Positions 59,960 through 64,000 of a stretch of DNA of 64,000 nt are shown here, in pieces (the first letter of the stretch is position 1; the number at the start of each line of letters is the position of its first letter). Under the pieces are notes generated by a model that did not search any database, had not been told where the DNA came from, and was given only the letters and a program-made list of their open reading frames with translations. The DNA comes from Olivibacter sitiensis DSM 17696 (GTDB lineage: Bacteria > Bacteroidota > Bacteroidia > Sphingobacteriales > Sphingobacteriaceae). The DNA is taken from the NCBI RefSeq assembly GCF_000427965.1, contig NZ_ATZA01000005.1, positions 62,001 to 126,000 on the forward strand, read 5' to 3'. A program made the position numbers and the translations under genes.

Positions 59960-59999
59960 TAAAGATAAGGTAAAAAATTAAATGTCAAAAAAACATTTA
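59960..59999 (-). promoter_or_regulatory. AraR operator and internal promoter of the GH51 unit
   Basis: TAAATGT-CAAAAAA-ACATTTA (59979-59999); the core equals that of the GH127 box. Read on the minus strand it gives TTTG (59989-59986) and, after 18 nt, TATCTTTA (59967-59960), close to TAnnTTTG. The box lies 15 nt beyond the stop of the GH43 lipoprotein gene, so the arabinan PUL has a second, internal promoter here. Confidence 0.68.
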
Positions 60000-60014
60000 T
60001 TTATTATCTGTTTT

Positions 60015-61508
60015 TTATGGTCGTTTCTTCAACCAGATGGACAGGCCTCCGCCATTGAATCCCGACATCACGATGGTGGAGGAGAGTTTATGCTCCCAGT
60101 CCCTTTCGCGGGCCACATACAGCCTATCGACAAAAACGCCACCTGCCCAGCTTAACTCTAACCAGGGGGCTTGATAGTTCCAAGTGTTGTTGCCATCTCC
60201 ATTGATGGTGCCATCGGCAAGGAGTTCGCTGATGAACGAATAGTTGATATTGGGATCAACCTGTTCATCGGCATAGCCGGGTACCGTGACATAACCTTGC
60301 ACGATCTGGTCATAGGCGCCTATCAAATCATCGCTGGTAATCTCCGATTGCGGAACGTTGGCGTACCTTTCGGGCAGCACCAAAGGCCATCCTTCCGGTG
60401 TCCATTGGATTTTGCGTACATGCATCACCATAAAGAACCTATCGACTTGCGGTCGTCCTTGATGGGCCATGTAGTATTGATCAGCATCGTCCTTAAAAAC
60501 GGCACAATGGGCTACTCCTTGCCACCCTGCGTGCTCTTCAAAAGCATAAGGTGCCAGGATCATGGGCGCATTGTTATCGGCAAAAGTAGTGGCGGGCTGT
60601 CCGTCCCAATCCAGGAAAGGCCCGGTAGGGCTGTCCGATCGGAATACCCGTACATTGTATTTGGTATCGATCCAATCGTAGGATACAAAGAGGTAATACT
60701 TGTTCTGCTCAGCATTATAAATGATCTCCGGCGCTTCCAGGTTGCCGTTGTACAAACCGTTGGTCATGCCCCTTCTCACGATCAACGTCCCTTGATCTCC
60801 CGCTGTAGCGGCCAAACCCGTGGCGGGATCTAACCTCACCACGAACAGGCCGTCCCAGGCAGAGCCATAGTACATGTAGTGTTCGCCTCCCGGGGTAACT
60901 ACCACGGAGGGGTCGATGGCATTGGTGCCGGGTCCTGCGGTTACGGAGGTGACCGCCAAGCCGCTTTCCGTCCAAGGTCCCTCCGGGGCAGTAGCGGTCA
61001 ACAGGCCGATGGCACTCACGCGAAAGCCATCAGAGGCTAAGGAATAGTACAAGCGGTATTCATTGCCCACCTGCATGATGTAGGGAGCCCAAATACCTTC
61101 ATTGGGATTGGTCCCCTGGCCTTGTATGAAATCGACAGCTTGCTGGGGCAGACCATCAAGCGCCCATCCTCTATATTCCCATTCTACCAAATCACGCGAA
61201 CGCCTTACCATGATGCCGGGACGCAGCTGTTGGCCATAGGCTACATCCGTACTATAGCAATAATACCATTCGCCTTCCTTTATAACGGATGGGTCATGCA
61301 GATTGTAAGGCCCCCATTGCCCCGTATACGCATAACTAGCAATATGCCCGTAAGTATCCGTAATATTATCTATGTCGAATGGTTTCGGAGCAAAAATCCC
61401 CGGGTCCGTTTCCGTAAGTGGCTGATTTTCGAAATCATTTTTGACGCAGGAAGTAAAAAAAATCGCTCCCCCTATCACAATTGCCACGTATTTTAAGCAC
61501 TTTTTCAT
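60015..61508 (-). CDS. Endo-arabinanase-like GH43 surface lipoprotein
   Basis: About 497 residues from ATG 61508. Lipobox IFFTSC gives Cys21. Propeller with Asp in NLHDPSVIK (base), Asp in NAIDPSVV (modulator) and Glu in NLEAPEII (acid), plus IWAPYIMQVGNEYRLYYS and YYMAHQGRP. A C-terminal domain of about 130 residues follows (ELLADGTINGDGN, VFVDRLYVARERDWEHK), as in surface endo-alpha-1,5-arabinanases of Bacteroidota (GH43_4-like). It follows SusD directly, the usual place for the surface endo-enzyme. It likely cuts arabinan outside the cell before SusC/D uptake. Confidence 0.88.
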   Translation of the reverse strand: MKKCLKYVAIVIGGAIFFTSCVKNDFENQPLTETDPGIFAPKPFDIDNITDTYGHIASYAYTGQWGPYNLHDPSVIKEGEWYYCYSTDVAYGQQLRPGIMVRRSRDLVEWEYRGWALDGLPQQAVDFIQGQGTNPNEGIWAPYIMQVGNEYRLYYSLASDGFRVSAIGLLTATAPEGPWTESGLAVTSVTAGPGTNAIDPSVVVTPGGEHYMYYGSAWDGLFVVRLDPATGLAATAGDQGTLIVRRGMTNGLYNGNLEAPEIIYNAEQNKYYLFVSYDWIDTKYNVRVFRSDSPTGPFLDWDGQPATTFADNNAPMILAPYAFEEHAGWQGVAHCAVFKDDADQYYMAHQGRPQVDRFFMVMHVRKIQWTPEGWPLVLPERYANVPQSEITSDDLIGAYDQIVQGYVTVPGYADEQVDPNINYSFISELLADGTINGDGNNTWNYQAPWLELSWAGGVFVDRLYVARERDWEHKLSSTIVMSGFNGGGLSIWLKKRP

Positions 61509-61632
61509 CTGTAAATAATTTTTATCCATCGGTCAGATGGAGCTTATTTCAATACATTGTTAACCAATAAAACTATCATCAATTCCTTCCTTCCTTCCGC
61601 TGTAAATAGAGCAAACGATATCATTTTAGACC

Positions 61633-63210
61633 TTAGTTTGCATCGTTGGGTGAAAGGTTTCTGTTGTTATTCAATTCGCTGAACGGAATAGGTAGATATT
61701 CCTTTCCGGGTCTCCAGCTATTGAAATCGGAATCTCTTTCCCTCAGCTGTGCCAACTTTGCAGGGTCGTATAGCCAACCCCAGCGAATGATATCATGGAT
61801 TCGCTGTCCTTCTATGGCAAATTCCAAAAATCTTTCATGGGCTATTTGATCCCGCATCTGTATTTGTGAGAGATTGGGCTTTATCGTCGACAGCACAGGT
61901 AAGCGTGCCCTATCCCTTACCTGCTGAATATAAGGATAGGCCTCGCTGGTACGCCCCAGCTCGTTCAGAACCTCTGCATACATCAAAAGAATATCGGCAT
62001 AACGGAGTATGCGGTAGTTGATTCCCCCTGTTTCAAAAGATTCTTTTTGGATAAGCCCCAGCCCGTCATAGGTGTACTTCCTGACATAAATAAGGTTGGT
62101 AGCACTATACGGCCACGGCAGCCCGTAAACCGTGGTAGAATTATCGGCTGGCTCATAAGAAGTAATGGTTGCCAGCAACCTGGGGTCGCTTCTGCCGTCC
62201 GTTGTTTGTTCTGATTTAAATGCATTGTACAGGGAGCGGGTAGGCTCGTAGTCACTATATCCTCCCCACGTTTCTCCTGGAGCCGCATAGGTAACCGCCA
62301 CAGCTGAAAATTGCCTCCAATTGGCATTGGGTTCGCCTGTCCAGTTTCCATCGGTTCCTCCTTCTGCGGTAAACTGTATTTCAAACAATGACTCGGCATT
62401 GTTTTCGTTCACTGTGTTAAAGTTGCTTCGGTAATTAGGCATCAGGGAATATACTCCATTGAGTTCACCTCCAGCCGCTACAAATTTTTCCAGCTGTACG
62501 GCAGCATCGTTGTAGTTTTTGGTATACAGATAGGCTTTGGCCAACAGACCGGCAGCAGCTCCTTTCGTGGCCCGCCCCTTTTGTCCGGCATCGGGACCCG
62601 TCACTCCCTCGTAACTTATCGGCAATAAACCTTCGGCTTGTTTCAGGTCATCTATGATCTGGTTCCATACGGCCTCTGGTGCTGCCGTCTCTGGGTAATA
62701 TTCATCGGCGGTAGTTTGTGGTTCTGTCACCAAGGGTATTTTTTGATACGTATTGATCAGGTTAAAATAAGCCAGTGCCCTTAAAAAATGAGCCTGCCCC
62801 AACACTCTTCCCTTGTGCCCAGCCTCAAATAGGTCGTCGGCAATATCGGGCACATATCGCAATACCTGATTGGCCCTGTTCACTACCAAATAATGGTCTC
62901 TCCACACCCATTCTACAGGTGCCGAATTGCTGGGAATGGTAAAACGTCCCACCAATTCCAAATCGCTCCAAGGGCTGTTGCCTTGCATATCATCGCCTCG
63001 GCTGTCACTAAGTCCAGGGAAAGAGCGAGTATAGGTTCCTTCCAGTGCATAGGCATTATAAACAGATACCACGCCTGCATCGGCATGGGCAGGCGTTTGC
63101 CAGAATGTTTCGGTCACGGGAAAGTTGGGATTGTACAAATCCAGTTTTTTATCGCAGGCAAAGAGAAATACCGATGCTGCCATAAACATATTGATACATG
63201 ATCTTTTCAT
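61633..63210 (-). CDS. SusD-family lipoprotein (arabinan PUL)
   Basis: About 525 residues from ATG 63210; an upstream in-frame ATG at 63234 overlaps the SusC stop and is a less likely start. Lipobox FLFAC gives Cys19, then DKKLDLYNPNFPVTETFWQ. SusD patterns: HFLRALAYFNLINTYQKIPLV, GRATKGAAAGLLAKAYLYTKNY, and C-terminal QIAHERFLEFAIEGQRIHDIIRWG. It binds the polysaccharide at the surface. The neighbour genes (SusC, endo-GH43 and GH51s) indicate arabinan or arabinose-rich pectin side chains. Confidence 0.92.
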   Translation of the reverse strand: MKRSCINMFMAASVFLFACDKKLDLYNPNFPVTETFWQTPAHADAGVVSVYNAYALEGTYTRSFPGLSDSRGDDMQGNSPWSDLELVGRFTIPSNSAPVEWVWRDHYLVVNRANQVLRYVPDIADDLFEAGHKGRVLGQAHFLRALAYFNLINTYQKIPLVTEPQTTADEYYPETAAPEAVWNQIIDDLKQAEGLLPISYEGVTGPDAGQKGRATKGAAAGLLAKAYLYTKNYNDAAVQLEKFVAAGGELNGVYSLMPNYRSNFNTVNENNAESLFEIQFTAEGGTDGNWTGEPNANWRQFSAVAVTYAAPGETWGGYSDYEPTRSLYNAFKSEQTTDGRSDPRLLATITSYEPADNSTTVYGLPWPYSATNLIYVRKYTYDGLGLIQKESFETGGINYRILRYADILLMYAEVLNELGRTSEAYPYIQQVRDRARLPVLSTIKPNLSQIQMRDQIAHERFLEFAIEGQRIHDIIRWGWLYDPAKLAQLRERDSDFNSWRPGKEYLPIPFSELNNNRNLSPNDAN

Positions 63211-63233
63211 TTTCTTGCTTTTTAGATTAACCA

Positions 63234-64000
63234 TTAAAATCCTACCTGCACCCCGAAAAGGATGGTCCTTGGTTTAGGGAACGAACCGTTGTCCAGCCCA
63301 GGCGTAAACACGCCGTAGGCATAATCAGGGTTATAGGATTTATATTTCTGGAAAGTATGGAGATTTTGTGCGGTCACATAAATACGGGTATTGGAAACGG
63401 ACGGGATCAAATTCTGAGGCAGTGCGTAACCCAAGGAAACTGTATTGATCCGCAAGAAAGTACCATCCTGCAGCCATCCCTCTCTATTGGAGCTCTCCCA
63501 GTTGCGGTTAGGGTCGGCCCAGGTAAGGCGGGGGATATTGGTTTCCGTATTGACCGATGTATAGCGATTTAACATGTCCTGGTGATAATTGGCATCGCCA
63601 CCACTGTGCATCAAATCGCGGTACAGACGACTGTTTATAAGGTATTTGCCAGCACCGGAAGCAAACAATGTAAAGTCAAACCGTTTATAGGATGCCGTAA
63701 AGTTCAAGCCATAATTGAATTTAGGTAAGCCGCTTCCCAGATCGGTACGGTCGTTATCGTCCAAAACACCGTCTTCATTGATATCTCGGTACCTTACGTC
63801 TCCCACCGAAGCTCCATCAAACTGGTAGGGATGTGCATCCACTTCTTCCTGCGATTTGAAAATACCATCGGCTATAAATCCATAGTGGCGTCCCACTTCC
63901 TTGCCCACTTCCGTACGGAAGGCACCATCAATCCTCGATTGCACATTTTCGCCCAAGCTCAGCACCTTATTTTTGATGGTGGTAAGATTAGCCGCTATAT
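63234..64000 (-). CDS. SusC-family TonB-dependent transporter, C-terminal part only
   Basis: The frame is open from the stop at 63234 to the window edge (about 255 residues); the start and most of the barrel are outside. The visible part is the last barrel strands: GRHYGFIADGIFKSQEEVDAHP is split by the standard loop, then VGDVRYRDINEDGVLDDNDRTD (calcium-like loop common in SusC), NYGLNFTASYKRFDFTLFASG and the terminal TILFGVQVGF ending in Phe. It pairs with the SusD gene 23 nt downstream. The N-terminus and any plug domain cannot be judged here. Confidence 0.9.
   Translation of the reverse strand, partial: IAANLTTIKNKVLSLGENVQSRIDGAFRTEVGKEVGRHYGFIADGIFKSQEEVDAHPYQFDGASVGDVRYRDINEDGVLDDNDRTDLGSGLPKFNYGLNFTASYKRFDFTLFASGAGKYLINSRLYRDLMHSGGDANYHQDMLNRYTSVNTETNIPRLTWADPNRNWESSNREGWLQDGTFLRINTVSLGYALPQNLIPSVSNTRIYVTAQNLHTFQKYKSYNPDYAYGVFTPGLDNGSFPKPRTILFGVQVGF

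Noticed and set aside
61583-61598. Four TTCC repeats upstream of the GH43 lipoprotein gene
   Set aside because: Short simple repeat; too short and not near a ribosome site to be called phase-variable.

Overview
The window looks like a chromosomal segment of a free-living, glycan-degrading member of the Bacteroidota, most likely a Sphingobacteriaceae relative (Pedobacter, Sphingobacterium, Parapedobacter or Olivibacter type). The evidence is three SusC/SusD outer-membrane pairs, a hybrid two-component regulator, many secreted or lipoprotein glycoside hydrolases, AraC/LacI/Nudix-type sugar regulators and Bacteroidota-style promoter elements (TTTG ... TAnnTTTG). I cannot name the species. Almost every gene handles carbohydrate; I saw no tRNA, rRNA, CRISPR array, transposase or phage gene.

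Layout. (1) 1-4325: a sugar-phosphate entry unit on the minus strand, a fucose/arabinose-isomerase-like enzyme followed by a ribulokinase paralog cut by the window edge, with a divergent AraC-type regulator. (2) 4346-16028: a small polysaccharide utilization locus (PUL): hybrid two-component sensor, SusC, SusD and a GH2 glycosidase. (3) 16352-32733: a HexNAc PUL: LacI regulator, SusC, SusD, a fasciclin/DNRLRE lipoprotein, a GH16-like lipoprotein, two GH20 enzymes, a GlcNAc-type permease, NagA, NagB and a CBM9-like protein. A repeated LacI-type operator lies in front of susC. (4) 32952-42490: galactose/arabinose enzymes that fit arabinogalactan side chains: LacZ-type GH2, GH43, GH97, a GH43_24-type exo-beta-1,3-galactanase and, divergently, a tandem GH43 protein. 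(5) 42514-51627: GH127 beta-L-arabinofuranosidase, the Nudix-family regulator AraR, araB-araD-araA and a sodium/sugar symporter. (6) 51814-64000: an arabinan PUL read on the minus strand: SusC (cut by the edge), SusD, surface endo-arabinanase-like GH43, two GH51, GH43, aldose 1-epimerase, GH43, a HAD phosphatase-like protein and a TalC-type transaldolase, closed by a strong terminator.

How they work together. The arabinan PUL and the GH43/GH127/GH51 enzymes would release L-arabinose in and outside the periplasm. The symporter imports it, and AraA, AraB and AraD turn it into D-xylulose 5-phosphate, which enters the pentose phosphate pathway where TalC acts. Four copies of one 19-bp palindrome, AAATGT-N7-ACATTT, lie in front of the GH127 gene, araB, the first GH51 gene and the tandem GH43 gene, always in the same orientation relative to the gene. 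I infer these are AraR operators tying regions 4, 5 and 6 into one regulon. The HexNAc PUL has its own complete deacetylase/deaminase route but no sugar kinase in the window.
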